DNA from: CAYLZW01 sp964388085 | Lineage (GTDB): Bacteria; Myxococcota; UBA727; CAYLZW01 | DNA length: 31,635 bases | Assembly: GCA_964388085.1 (NCBI GenBank) | Contig: CAYLZW010000036.1 | Span: forward strand, 1-31,635 | Direction of reading: 5' to 3' | Part shown: positions 8,104-15,763 of the stretch, in pieces | Position numbering within the stretch: the first letter of the stretch is position 1 | Layout of the letters: the number at the start of each line of letters is the position of its first letter | Notes under the pieces: generated by a model | The model's input: only the letters and a program-made list of their open reading frames with translations | Told to the model about the DNA's origin: nothing | Database searches by the model: none | Translations under genes and position numbers: made by a program

Positions 8104-9000
8104 TTGCGACTCGCCTGCCCGACCCCAAAGAACCTCGTCCACCGCGTCCTCTTGCGCGGCGCCCTCGCCTGTAGCCTGCTGTTCCTCGTCGGCTGCGACG
8201 GCCCGCACAGCATCGTGCACGGGCTCAGCGAGCTCGAGGCCAACGAGGTCATCGTCGTGCTCGACAGCCAGGGGATCAGCGGCTCGAAGCTGCTCGAGGA
8301 GGGCCGCGTGGTCACCTGGGCGGTGCAGGTGCCGGGCAGCCGCAGCAAGGACGCGCTGCGCATCCTCGTGGCCAACAAGCTGCCGAAGGCGCGCAGCACC
8401 GGCCTCAAGGAGGTCTACCCCGCGGGCTCGAGCGGCCTCATCCCGACGCAGACCGAGGAGAAGGCCAAGTTCCTGATGGCGATGCAGGGCGAGATCGAGA
8501 CCATGCTGAAGTCGCTGCCCGGCATCCAGAGCGCCAACGTCTCCGTCGTGGTGCCCGAGAAGGACGTCATCCGCGACGTCGACACGCCGCCGCCGCCGCC
8601 CACCGCCTCGGTCGCCATCGTCTACAACCCCGAGGACGGCGGCAAGAAGCCCGTCGACGAGGAGCGCATCCAGAAGCTGGTGGCCAACGGCGTCGAGGGC
8701 CTGAAGCCGCAGAACGTGCAGGTGCTGATGAAGGAGAACCGCGCGCCGGTGCTCCTCGGCATGGACTCGGGCAGCGCCGCGCTGGCGCCCATGGCAGGCG
8801 AAGAGGTGCTCTCCATCCGCGTCGTCGACAAGAAGGCCGGCCTCAGGGCCAAGCTCGTCATCGGCGGCTTCGGCCTCCTGGCGGTGCTCGGCCTCGTGCT
8901 CGGCATCGTCGGCATCGCGCGCTCGATCTCGCTCAAGTCGAAGCTCGCGAAGGCCGAGGCGGAGTCGCAAGCGCTGCGCAAGGCGCGCCGAGAGGGATAG
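8104..9000 (+). CDS. sctJ: T3SS inner MS-ring lipoprotein SctJ (YscJ/PrgK/FliF-like)
   Basis: Forms the inner-membrane ring of a type III secretion basal body. The predicted start is TTG at 8104, with GGAGG at 8091-8095 (eight-base spacer). It gives a 298-residue protein with a signal peptide and lipobox LVGC (C31). The two ring-building modules follow: residues 36-110 (LSELEANEVIVVLDSQGI...) and 118-212 (SLPGIQSANVSVVVPE... and KLVANGVEGLKPQNVQVLM), the YscJ/FliF fold. A C-terminal membrane helix lies at 250-272 with a basic cytoplasmic tail. Length and order fit SctJ and are much shorter than FliF. A FliG-like gene follows after 17 bases. No secretin, export gate or ATPase gene is in the window, so the rest must lie elsewhere. 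Confidence 0.9.
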   Translation: MRLACPTPKNLVHRVLLRGALACSLLFLVGCDGPHSIVHGLSELEANEVIVVLDSQGISGSKLLEEGRVVTWAVQVPGSRSKDALRILVANKLPKARSTGLKEVYPAGSSGLIPTQTEEKAKFLMAMQGEIETMLKSLPGIQSANVSVVVPEKDVIRDVDTPPPPPTASVAIVYNPEDGGKKPVDEERIQKLVANGVEGLKPQNVQVLMKENRAPVLLGMDSGSAALAPMAGEEVLSIRVVDKKAGLRAKLVIGGFGLLAVLGLVLGIVGIARSISLKSKLAKAEAESQALRKARREG

Positions 9001-9017
9001 CAAGGTAGGTACTACAC

Positions 9018-10043
9018 GTGGCGTCCCTCGCGCGGCTGCTCCACCCGCTGACCCGTCGTCAGCAGACCCTGCTGCTCACCATGCTGAGCTTCGGCGGCTC
9101 GTCGAGCGTGGAGCTCATGGCGCTGTTGCCCGACGGCGAGGCCGAGGCGCTGCGCGACAAGGCGCAGAAGCTCGAGGAGATCCCGAAGGAGAAGCGCGTG
9201 CCGCTGATGGTGCGCCAGCTCCGGCAGATGATGAGCTTTCGCACCTCGAAGGGCCTCGAGGGCGTGGAGCCCTCCTGGCTCATCGCCGGCTTCCGCGGCG
9301 AGTCGCCGCGCACGGTCGCCATCGTGCTCATGCACATGCCGTCGTCGGTGGCGCGCCAGATCGTCGCGCGCCTGCCCGAGCCCGTGCGCAACGCCATGCC
9401 CACGCGCGCCGAGCTGAAGGACGTCCCGCTCGAGGTGGTCAAGCTGGTGCGCGCGCGCTTCGACGCGAAATTCGCCTCCATGCCCGTCGAGCACGAGCTC
9501 GAGACCCTGCGCTTCTCCGACGTGATCCTGCTCACGGCGCGCGAGCTGGTGGCGCTCATCCGCAAGCTCGGCGCCGACGAGCTGGCCGCCGCCTTCGTCG
9601 CCGTGGGCAAGCGCGCGCTCGCCGAGCTGCTCGGCAAGCTGCCGCCCGAGAACGCCGAGGAGCTCATCGCCGCCGTCAAGCGCGTCTCGTCAGAGGACGC
9701 CATGGAGCTGAAGGCCGCGCAGGCCTTCCTCGGCAAGGTGCTCGGCAACTTCCACAACACCGACGAGCTGTTTCAGAAGGCGGGCCTGTACCGGCTCTCG
9801 CGCGCGGTCTCGAACGAAGACCCGGTGTTCGTGCGGCAGCTCTCGCAGCGCTTCCCGCGCGCGCACGGACGCCTCTTGCACGAGTACCTGGCGCGCATTC
9901 GCGGCCGAGAGCCCATCCTGCCGGAGCAGATCCTGAGGCTCAGGGATCAGGTGCTCGACGAGGTGGTCGACCTCTCCCGGCGCGGCAAGATCGAGGCGCG
10001 CTACGGGCAGAGCCCGCTCGCGTACGAGGCCCGCGAGGCCTGA
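9018..10043 (+). CDS. FliG-like rotor/adaptor protein beside SctJ
   Basis: A 341-residue soluble protein, close to FliG length (about 330-340). Three FliG-like regions are visible. The N domain (1-72, LTRRQQTLLLTMLSFGG... then a helical repeat) resembles the FliF-binding part. The middle domain (86-128, PSWLIAGFRGESPRTVAIVLMHMP) matches the FliG PxQxxALILxxLP pattern, but ESPRT replaces the EHPQT motif. The C-terminal armadillo/charged-helix region (165-281, FSDVILLTARELVALIRKLGADELAAAFVAV...) resembles the torque-helix domain. About 60 further residues follow. The start is GTG at 9018. Its place directly after sctJ mirrors flagellar fliF-fliG, whereas most injectisomes have SctK. Alternatively it is a diverged SctK; the domain order makes FliG-like the better call. 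Confidence 0.72.
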   Translation: MASLARLLHPLTRRQQTLLLTMLSFGGSSSVELMALLPDGEAEALRDKAQKLEEIPKEKRVPLMVRQLRQMMSFRTSKGLEGVEPSWLIAGFRGESPRTVAIVLMHMPSSVARQIVARLPEPVRNAMPTRAELKDVPLEVVKLVRARFDAKFASMPVEHELETLRFSDVILLTARELVALIRKLGADELAAAFVAVGKRALAELLGKLPPENAEELIAAVKRVSSEDAMELKAAQAFLGKVLGNFHNTDELFQKAGLYRLSRAVSNEDPVFVRQLSQRFPRAHGRLLHEYLARIRGREPILPEQILRLRDQVLDEVVDLSRRGKIEARYGQSPLAYEAREA

Positions 10044-10071
10044 GCGCCGCTTGGCCCGAGCGCGCCGTGCC

Positions 10072-10263
10072 TCAACGCTCGACGACGCAGTCGAGGCAGA
10101 GCGCGGCGCCGGGGAGCCGCTCGGGCTCGATGGGCCCGAAGCACTGCGGGCAGGTGCCCGGCTCGAGATCGAAGATGCTCACGGAGATGTCGTCGTCGGG
10201 CGCGTACCCGCGCGGCGCTCGTTCGACGTCGCCGAGGCGCGACGCGGGTGTGGGGGCAGACAC
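10072..10263 (-). CDS. TraR/DksA-type zinc-finger miniprotein
   Basis: A 63-residue protein with one four-cysteine zinc finger: C38-P-Q-C41, then C56-L-D-C59, with the GPIEPERLPGAALC spacing typical of the DksA/TraR finger (I-x3-RL-x2-P-x-A-x-C). It lacks the long coiled coil that lets DksA enter RNA polymerase, so DksA-like action is doubtful; it may bind a protein or nucleic acid. The start is GTG at 10263, preceded by GGAGG at 10269-10273 with a five-base spacer, which strongly supports it as a real gene. It is convergent with the FliG-like gene (28-base gap) and lies downstream of the methyltransferase gene on the same strand. Confidence 0.7.
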   Translation of the reverse strand: MSAPTPASRLGDVERAPRGYAPDDDISVSIFDLEPGTCPQCFGPIEPERLPGAALCLDCVVER

Positions 10264-10444
10264 GGTGTCCTCCAGTCATCGAGGTGGATGAACAAGAGGT
10301 GCGATCACTATGCCAGCGCCTCTGTCGCCGCGGGCGCGGGCCGGCGCCGGCAAAGCGAGAGGACGACGCAGGTACCTCGCCGGCGCGCGCTCGTCAGGGA
10401 GCCTCACCTGAGGCAGCGCTGACGACGTGGGCGAGCGGATCGGT

Positions 10445-11395
10445 TCAGCGCGGAGCGGTCGGCAGCAGGCGGCGCTGCTTACGCTCCTCGTCGAGGCGGC
10501 GGTGCGCGATCTCGCAATATTCGCCATCGCGCTCGATGCCCACCCATTTGCGCTCGAGGCGATCACACGCGAGCAGCGTCGAGCCCGAGCCCGCGAAGCA
10601 GTCGAGCACGCGGTCCCCCTCGTTCGTGCCCGCGAGCACGAGGCGCTCCATGAGGCGCAGCGGCTTCTGGGACGGATGCTTCCCGTGCGTCCGTTCGCGC
10701 GGCGGCGTCAGCGGGATCTCCCAGAAGTTTCGCATCTGCTTGCCGCCGTTCAGCTCCTTCATGTGCTTGTAATGGAAGGTCCAGTTCTTGGCCTTCTTCT
10801 GCGTGTTGTTGCACAGCCACAGCACCTGCTCCGTCGACTCGGTGAACATGCGGCAGGTGATGTTCGGCTGCGCGTTCGGCTTCGCCCAGATGATGCTGTT
10901 GACGATGCGCAGGTCCATACGCGCGGCGATGGCGCCGATTTGATAGATATTGTGGTAGCTGCCGAAGATGAAGATGTTGCCGTTCTCCTTCGTGACCCGG
11001 CACACCTCCTTCAGCCAGGCGGCCGTCCACTCCTCGTACTCGCTCGTCGTGAAGCGGTCCCACTCGCTGTCGATGGTGACGTGACTCGAGAAGGCCCAGG
11101 ACAGCCCCTTGCGATCGCGCGCGATGTTGTAGGGCGGATCGGTGATGCACGAGTGGAAGTAGTCGTCCTGCCATTTGCTGAGCGTCTCGATGGAGTCGCC
11201 CTGGTAGAGCTGGTTCGGCATGGGCACGAGCTTGCCGGCCGCTTCCGGCTTCTCGTCGACGACTCGCGGGGGGGCGACCGGCTCGTAGGGCTTGCTGACA
11301 TCGAGCGGCGACACCTCGCCACCCGACGACGTCTTGCGCGCCAGGGACGCCTTCTCTGCCTTCTGTCCCTTTTTCGCAGCGACGGATGCCACCAT
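10445..11395 (-). CDS. Orphan DpnA-like beta-class DNA adenine methyltransferase
   Basis: A 316-residue SAM-dependent DNA methyltransferase of the beta arrangement, with the catalytic motif first and the SAM-binding motif last. Catalytic DPPY is at 86-89, HNIYQIG at about 148-154, HPSQKP at 240-245, and the SAM loop DCFAGSGST at 265-273. The NAQPNITCRMFTESTE and MKELNGGKQM stretches closely recall DpnA/M.DpnIIB, which methylates GATC adenines, so m6A is the likely product. Target specificity is inferred only. An N-terminal Lys/Ser/Ala-rich extension of about 60 residues precedes the domain. GAGGAGG lies one base from the first ATG (11401) but seven bases from the second (11395), so I chose the second. 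No restriction nuclease is adjacent. Confidence 0.85.
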   Translation of the reverse strand: MVASVAAKKGQKAEKASLARKTSSGGEVSPLDVSKPYEPVAPPRVVDEKPEAAGKLVPMPNQLYQGDSIETLSKWQDDYFHSCITDPPYNIARDRKGLSWAFSSHVTIDSEWDRFTTSEYEEWTAAWLKEVCRVTKENGNIFIFGSYHNIYQIGAIAARMDLRIVNSIIWAKPNAQPNITCRMFTESTEQVLWLCNNTQKKAKNWTFHYKHMKELNGGKQMRNFWEIPLTPPRERTHGKHPSQKPLRLMERLVLAGTNEGDRVLDCFAGSGSTLLACDRLERKWVGIERDGEYCEIAHRRLDEERKQRRLLPTAPR

Positions 11396-11503
11396 GCTCA
11401 TGCCTCCTCGTGGCGACGTCAGGCTCCCGCTGACGACGTGCGCCCACTATGGAGGCCGCTGGATCCGCTCTCCAGTTTTTGACCGCGATTCGCGTCGGCC
11501 CGC

Positions 11504-12463
11504 TCAGCCGAGCTTCGTACCCGTCGCGATGGGGCGGCCACGGACGAGGTCAGAGACCTTCATGCGCTTCTTCCCCGGCAGCTGCGCTTCCCGAAATTGA
11601 ACAGCTCCGTCGCGAGCCGCGATCGTGAGCTCCTCATCGCTGCCGAGAACCGTCCCGGGCACAGCGCTCGGATCCCACGACGATGACGAGAGCCGCGGCA
11701 GGAAGAGCTTCAGCGTCTCGCCCTCGAGCGTCGTGTAAGAGCCGGGCCACGGATGCATGGCGCGCGCGTGGTTGACGAGGTCACGGGCCGGACGGTCCCA
11801 GCGGATCACGCCCTCTTCCTTCTTCAGCATGTGCGCGTAGGTGACGCCCTCGTCCGGCTGCGGCGTCTTCGGCAGCGTGCCCGCCAGCAGCGCCTCGAGG
11901 TGCTCGCTGAGCAGCTCATGCCCGAGCTGGGCGACCTTGTTCGACAGCGTGCCGCCGTCATCGTCGTCGTCGATGCGCACGCTCTTGCACACGTACACGT
12001 CACCCGCGTCGAGCTCGTAGATCATGTCCATGAGGCAGGCGCCGGTCTCCTCGTCGCCGGCCTCGATGGCGCGCTGTACGGGGGCCGCGCCGCGCCAGCG
12101 CGGCAGCAGGGAGCCGTGCACGTTCACGAAGCCGCGCGCCGGCGTCGCCAGCAGCCCCTTCGGCAGGATGCGCCCGTACGCCGCCACCACCGCGAGATCG
12201 ACGTTCAACGACGAGAAGTGCTCCCGGAAGGCGTCGCCGTCGGGCGTGCCCTTCTTGAGCGTCGTCGGCTGCGCGACCGGGATGCCGTGCTCGAGCGCCA
12301 GCTCCTTGACCGGCGGCGCCTGCATGGCCTTGCCGCGGCCCTTGGGCTTGTCCGGCTGACAGACGACGAGCACGACCTCATGGCCGCGCTCCTTCGCCTG
12401 CAGGAGGGCGCGCAGCGACGGCAGCGCGAAGTCAGGGGTACCGAAGAAGGCGAGGCGGGCCAT
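11504..12463 (-). CDS. fmt: Methionyl-tRNA formyltransferase
   Basis: Formylates the initiator Met-tRNA from 10-formyl-THF, needed to start translation. The 319 residues match the family. The N-terminal Rossmann fold opens with MARLAFFGTPDFALPSLRALL. The catalytic triad is visible as N114 and H116 in NVHGSLLPRWRGAAPVQRAI and D152 in ELDAGDVYV. The folate loop (AAYGRILP) is present, and the C-terminal OB-like tRNA-binding domain covers about 205-319. The usual neighbour def (peptide deformylase) is not present. An acidic DDDDD run (164-169) sits in the linker, an odd local expansion. AGGGA lies six bases before the ATG. Confidence 0.95.
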   Translation of the reverse strand: MARLAFFGTPDFALPSLRALLQAKERGHEVVLVVCQPDKPKGRGKAMQAPPVKELALEHGIPVAQPTTLKKGTPDGDAFREHFSSLNVDLAVVAAYGRILPKGLLATPARGFVNVHGSLLPRWRGAAPVQRAIEAGDEETGACLMDMIYELDAGDVYVCKSVRIDDDDDGGTLSNKVAQLGHELLSEHLEALLAGTLPKTPQPDEGVTYAHMLKKEEGVIRWDRPARDLVNHARAMHPWPGSYTTLEGETLKLFLPRLSSSSWDPSAVPGTVLGSDEELTIAARDGAVQFREAQLPGKKRMKVSDLVRGRPIATGTKLG

Positions 12464-12531
12464 GCGCCGTCCCTATCACGTCAGAAGACATGTCGATGAC
12501 CGCATGAAAGCACAAACCCCTTACGTCATCG

Positions 12532-14247
12532 TCAGCGCACCCGATGGTGGGCGCTCATCTGCTTGTTCAGGTCCTCCTGTCCCCTCCCGAGGACGTGCCT
12601 GCCGAGCGCGGCGGTGAGAATGTCAGCGACGTCACCTTGGGCCTGCTCGCGCGCGCTCACCGACTGCAGCGCGTGATGGCCGCGTACGCTGAGCGACGCT
12701 CCGGCGCTGAGCGAACCGCCGAGGCCGGTCTCGAAGCGCTGGCCGCCCTCGAGCACCACCGTGCCCTTGGATTCGAGGAGCCGCTCGAACGCGGCCTGGG
12801 AGTGTCCCTGCTCGAGCAGCGCCGAGACGGCGTCGGCGTCCTTGCCGGGCGGCAGCTGAATCTCCGCCTTCAACGTGCGGCCGGCGACGTTCACGTCGAC
12901 GGTGCCGACGAGCGCCTCACCCGTGACCTGAGCTTCGCCGTCCTTCACGTCGAAGCGCGTTTTGCGCGCCAGCGACGCCGAGACGGAGCCCGGCTTCAGG
13001 TCCATCGACAGGCCGAGCTTCGCTCCGAGATCTCCCGGCAGGGAGGCGGACGCGGACGCCTCCAACGCCGTCGTCACCGTCCTCTCTCCCTTCGTCGGCT
13101 CGCCGTGATCGAGCTCGAGCCGCATCGAGAGGCTGTCGCTGGCGCTCAGCTGTGCCTTCAGCCCGCCGAAGGAAGCGGCCAGCTCGGCGGCGCTGCTGCC
13201 GGTGAGCGTGACCGCGCTCGCCTCGCCCATGTCGCTCATCGCCCCCTCCGCGACGACCGGCGCGAGCACCGACGCAGCGGGGACGAACGCCGACAGACCG
13301 CCGACCGCGGCTGAGACCACCTTGTCGGTGATGAGGTCGTTCAAGCGATCGTGCGCTCCATCGAGGGTGTCGCTCTTGAACTCGAGGCGGATGGAGCCTC
13401 CCACCTTCCGGGCGGCCTCCGTCTCCACGCCGAGCGCGGCCTCCTTGCCCGGCACCTCCGCCTTGGCCCCTAGCTTCCCCTTGGCGCCGAGGGAGCCCGT
13501 GAGCGTGACCTCCCGCGCGACCACATAGCCGCCGCCGCTGCCGTCGCTGTTGCGCTCCCGAGCGATGCTGAGCACGTCCTTGCTCTCGCCCCCCGCGAGG
13601 CCGACGCCGACGCCACCCTGGATACCCCACTCATGGCTCTGTCCGGGCTCCGGCACGGGGCGCGCCTTCGGCATCAGGTCCATGACGTCCGCGGCCGCGC
13701 TCTTGACGCCGGACCACGCCGCCGAGAGGAAGCCCTCGCCCTCCGCGCGTACCTTGTCGTCCGCCACCTGCTTCACGTGCTCGCCCGCGTCGGCGATGCC
13801 CTGCTCGAGCAGCGGCAGCGCGGAGCCAGCCGGCGCCTCGCCCGCGGCCACCGACGACGACAGCAGCGTGTCCGCGGCGCGCTCCAGGCACTGGCCGTCC
13901 GCGCCGGTCGTCGCGTTGCCGAGCGACTGCAGCTCATACGCGTGGCCCTGCACCTCGAGCGCGCACTGCTGTTCGATGCCGGCGAGATCGCGCGCGAGCG
14001 GGGTCTCTTCGAGGGGCGTCAGGCCCAAGGACGTGCTCGTGCCGACGTCGTCGGTCGCTCGGCTCATGCCGCTCTGGGGCCCTACGTCCGGCAGCTCCGG
14101 GTTCGCGTAGTCGCGCGCGAGGCTCATGCCCGCGTCGAGCTCATCGAGCGTCGGCGCCTGCTCGGCCTCTTTCGCCTTCGTGGTGCCCTCGTTCGACGCC
14201 GTGCTCTGGGACTTGGCGGTCTTCGTCTCGTTGCCGATGCGGGTCAT
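12532..14247 (-). CDS. Large unknown protein, polar N terminus and beta-rich body
   Basis: A 571-residue protein with no signal peptide and no recognised family. Residues 1-30 are polar and disordered (Ser, Thr, Lys, Glu, Gln), the composition that often marks type III secretion substrates. Residues 31-200 look largely helical. Residues 205-290 and 345-540 are made of many short amphipathic strands (GxxGAKGKLGAKAEV, SLSAGASLSVRG-like), suggesting a beta-rich repeat or barrel. A hydrophobic segment lies at about 310-336. GGAGGGGA just upstream of the ATG at 14247 gives good ribosome support. Candidate roles are T3SS substrate or translocator (given sctJ and sctL in the same window), or an unrelated cytoplasmic/surface protein. 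I cannot decide from sequence. Confidence 0.6.
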   Translation of the reverse strand: MTRIGNETKTAKSQSTASNEGTTKAKEAEQAPTLDELDAGMSLARDYANPELPDVGPQSGMSRATDDVGTSTSLGLTPLEETPLARDLAGIEQQCALEVQGHAYELQSLGNATTGADGQCLERAADTLLSSSVAAGEAPAGSALPLLEQGIADAGEHVKQVADDKVRAEGEGFLSAAWSGVKSAAADVMDLMPKARPVPEPGQSHEWGIQGGVGVGLAGGESKDVLSIARERNSDGSGGGYVVAREVTLTGSLGAKGKLGAKAEVPGKEAALGVETEAARKVGGSIRLEFKSDTLDGAHDRLNDLITDKVVSAAVGGLSAFVPAASVLAPVVAEGAMSDMGEASAVTLTGSSAAELAASFGGLKAQLSASDSLSMRLELDHGEPTKGERTVTTALEASASASLPGDLGAKLGLSMDLKPGSVSASLARKTRFDVKDGEAQVTGEALVGTVDVNVAGRTLKAEIQLPPGKDADAVSALLEQGHSQAAFERLLESKGTVVLEGGQRFETGLGGSLSAGASLSVRGHHALQSVSAREQAQGDVADILTAALGRHVLGRGQEDLNKQMSAHHRVR

Positions 14248-14349
14248 GCTCCCCTCCCGGGTGCGTTTGTAGCGCGGGCAGGGATTTCACGGGGCGTACC
14301 ACGAACGCCATCACGCAATTTCAGACAGTTACGCGATCGGCGGCAGACC

Positions 14350-14373
14350 GGAGGGTTCCGCTTGGAACCCTCC
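14350..14373 (-). terminator. Perfect 10-bp hairpin after the RibD-like reductase gene
   Basis: GGAGGGTTCC (14350-14359), a four-base loop, and GGAACCCTCC (14364-14373) form a perfect stem 22 bases beyond the reductase stop. The flanks are not a classic T-run, so it may be a Rho-assisted or processing hairpin. It separates the reductase from the 571-residue gene downstream on the same strand. Confidence 0.5.
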
Positions 14374-14395
14374 CGTTTCGTTGCTTCGAGGGCTG

Positions 14396-14977
14396 TTAGC
14401 CCGCGCGGACGTAGTCGAGGGCGACGACGCCGGTCGGGTAGCTCGTGGACCCTCGCAGCTCGAAGCGCGCGTGCTTCTTGTCCGGGAACAGTCGCTTCCC
14501 GCCGCCCACCGTGAGCGGGTAGAGCAGCAGGTGCAGCTCGTCGACGAGGTCGTGCTCGAACAGCGTGTGCACGAGCTGGCTGCTGCCGTCGGTGAGGATG
14601 TTCTTGCCCGGCCCCGCCTTCAGCGCACGCACCGCCTCGACGACGTCATCGCGGATGATCGTCGTGTTGCGCCAGATGGGCGTCTCGAGCGTCTGGGAGA
14701 CGACGTACTTGGCGGGCGCGTTCATCACGTCGCCGAAGAGGTCACCCGGCTCGAGCGGCTCGAACGCCTCCGCGTGCGTGACGTAGGTGCGCCGGCCGAG
14801 CAGGAAGGCGTCGGTGTCCTTCATGATGGCCATGAAGCTCGCGCCGATGTCGTTGTGCCAGTAGGGCCGCGTCCAGCCGCCGTGCTCGAAGCCGCCGTCA
14901 CGGTCCTCGTCCTGGCCGCCAGGCGCCTGGATGACGCCGTCGAGGGTGATGAACTCGGACACGATGAGCTTGCGCAT
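14396..14977 (-). CDS. RibD C-terminal/dihydrofolate-reductase-like oxidoreductase
   Basis: A 193-residue protein of the RibD_C/DHFR-like superfamily, close to YyaP-type proteins. Visible features are the opening MRKLIVSEFITLDGVIQAPGG, DTDAFLLGRRTY (active-site helix), KYVVSQTL, ILTDGSSQLVHTLFEHDLVDELHLLLYPLTVGGGKRLF and the closing beta strand. The GGGKRLF stretch is the NADPH-binding end of the fold. The family binds NADPH and likely reduces an unidentified pteridine or pyrimidine-type substrate; no specific reaction can be assigned. GGAGG lies just upstream of the ATG at 14977. It is probably transcribed on its own, given the hairpin downstream and a gap to the lipoprotein upstream. Confidence 0.85.
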   Translation of the reverse strand: MRKLIVSEFITLDGVIQAPGGQDEDRDGGFEHGGWTRPYWHNDIGASFMAIMKDTDAFLLGRRTYVTHAEAFEPLEPGDLFGDVMNAPAKYVVSQTLETPIWRNTTIIRDDVVEAVRALKAGPGKNILTDGSSQLVHTLFEHDLVDELHLLLYPLTVGGGKRLFPDKKHARFELRGSTSYPTGVVALDYVRAG

Positions 14978-15073
14978 GGGGAGCCTCCGCAGAAGTTGGG
15001 GTTCTGCGGATACGACGAACGGGCGCCGCTGGGATCGACAACGGATCCGTGCCGATGTTGCGAAGCCTTCGGA

Positions 15074-15763
15074 TCAGCCGCTGACGATCGGCAACGCAAC
15101 GGCCACGATCTCGCCACGCACCACCACCGCGCGCGGCGGACCGGCGGCCTTCGCGCCCTGCTTGGCCGCGCGCTCGACGAGCACGCGCACCGCGGCGCCC
15201 ACGTCCTTCTGCTCGCGCTCCACGAGCCAGGTCGACGCGGGCTCTCGCACGCGGAACAGCGGCGCATACAGCTCGGCGTCCTCGCGGACGGGGCGGCACA
15301 GGCGCGGCTCGGCGCGGCCTGTGTGAATGCGCGGATCCTGCTCGAGGCGCACGAAGCGCACGCGGCCGAGGGCGACGTGCTGCTCCTCAGCGAAGTTCTG
15401 GAAGCGAGCGTCCACCGTCGCTGGAGCACGCAACGCATCTTCCGCTCGCACGCAGGCGACGTCGAAGGCGGGCACCTCGAGGTCGGCGGCCAGCGCCTCG
15501 GCGAGCAGGCGGTCGTCGCCGGGGAAGCCGACGCTGGCGTCGCCGGTGATGCCCGCCAGCGGGTCGACCGCTGCCTGCACGGCCTCGCTGTCGTCGTCGT
15601 CGTCGCTCGGGTCAGGGCTCACGGCCGCTGGCGCGACGCCGTGGTCGGCGCCGGCGCGGACCGTGGGCGCGGCCTTCCGTTCATGGGAGCGCGCGCACGC
15701 GGACGCTGCGAGCGCGAGGCTGAGCACGACGACGACGCTAAGCGCCGCAGACCTCCTGCTCAT
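15074..15763 (-). CDS. Lipoprotein, unknown function
   Basis: A 229-residue protein. The Arg-rich start and hydrophobic core end in AASAC, giving C23 as the lipidated cysteine. A linker with SDDDDDSE (about 53-60) follows, then a globular domain (about 65-229) with three cysteines and the repeating Val/Arg pattern of an alpha/beta fold. No catalytic motif is recognised. Its ATG at 15763 overlaps the aminotransferase stop by ATGA, so it is translationally coupled. That pairing is odd: a cytoplasmic enzyme and an envelope lipoprotein. It would be processed by Lgt. Confidence 0.65.
   Translation of the reverse strand: MSRRSAALSVVVVLSLALAASACARSHERKAAPTVRAGADHGVAPAAVSPDPSDDDDDSEAVQAAVDPLAGITGDASVGFPGDDRLLAEALAADLEVPAFDVACVRAEDALRAPATVDARFQNFAEEQHVALGRVRFVRLEQDPRIHTGRAEPRLCRPVREDAELYAPLFRVREPASTWLVEREQKDVGAAVRVLVERAAKQGAKAAGPPRAVVVRGEIVAVALPIVSG

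Noticed and set aside
10445..12463. Methyltransferase plus fmt neighbourhood as a restriction-modification or anti-phage island
   Set aside because: No nuclease, helicase or other defence gene is adjacent; fmt is housekeeping and base composition matches the surroundings.
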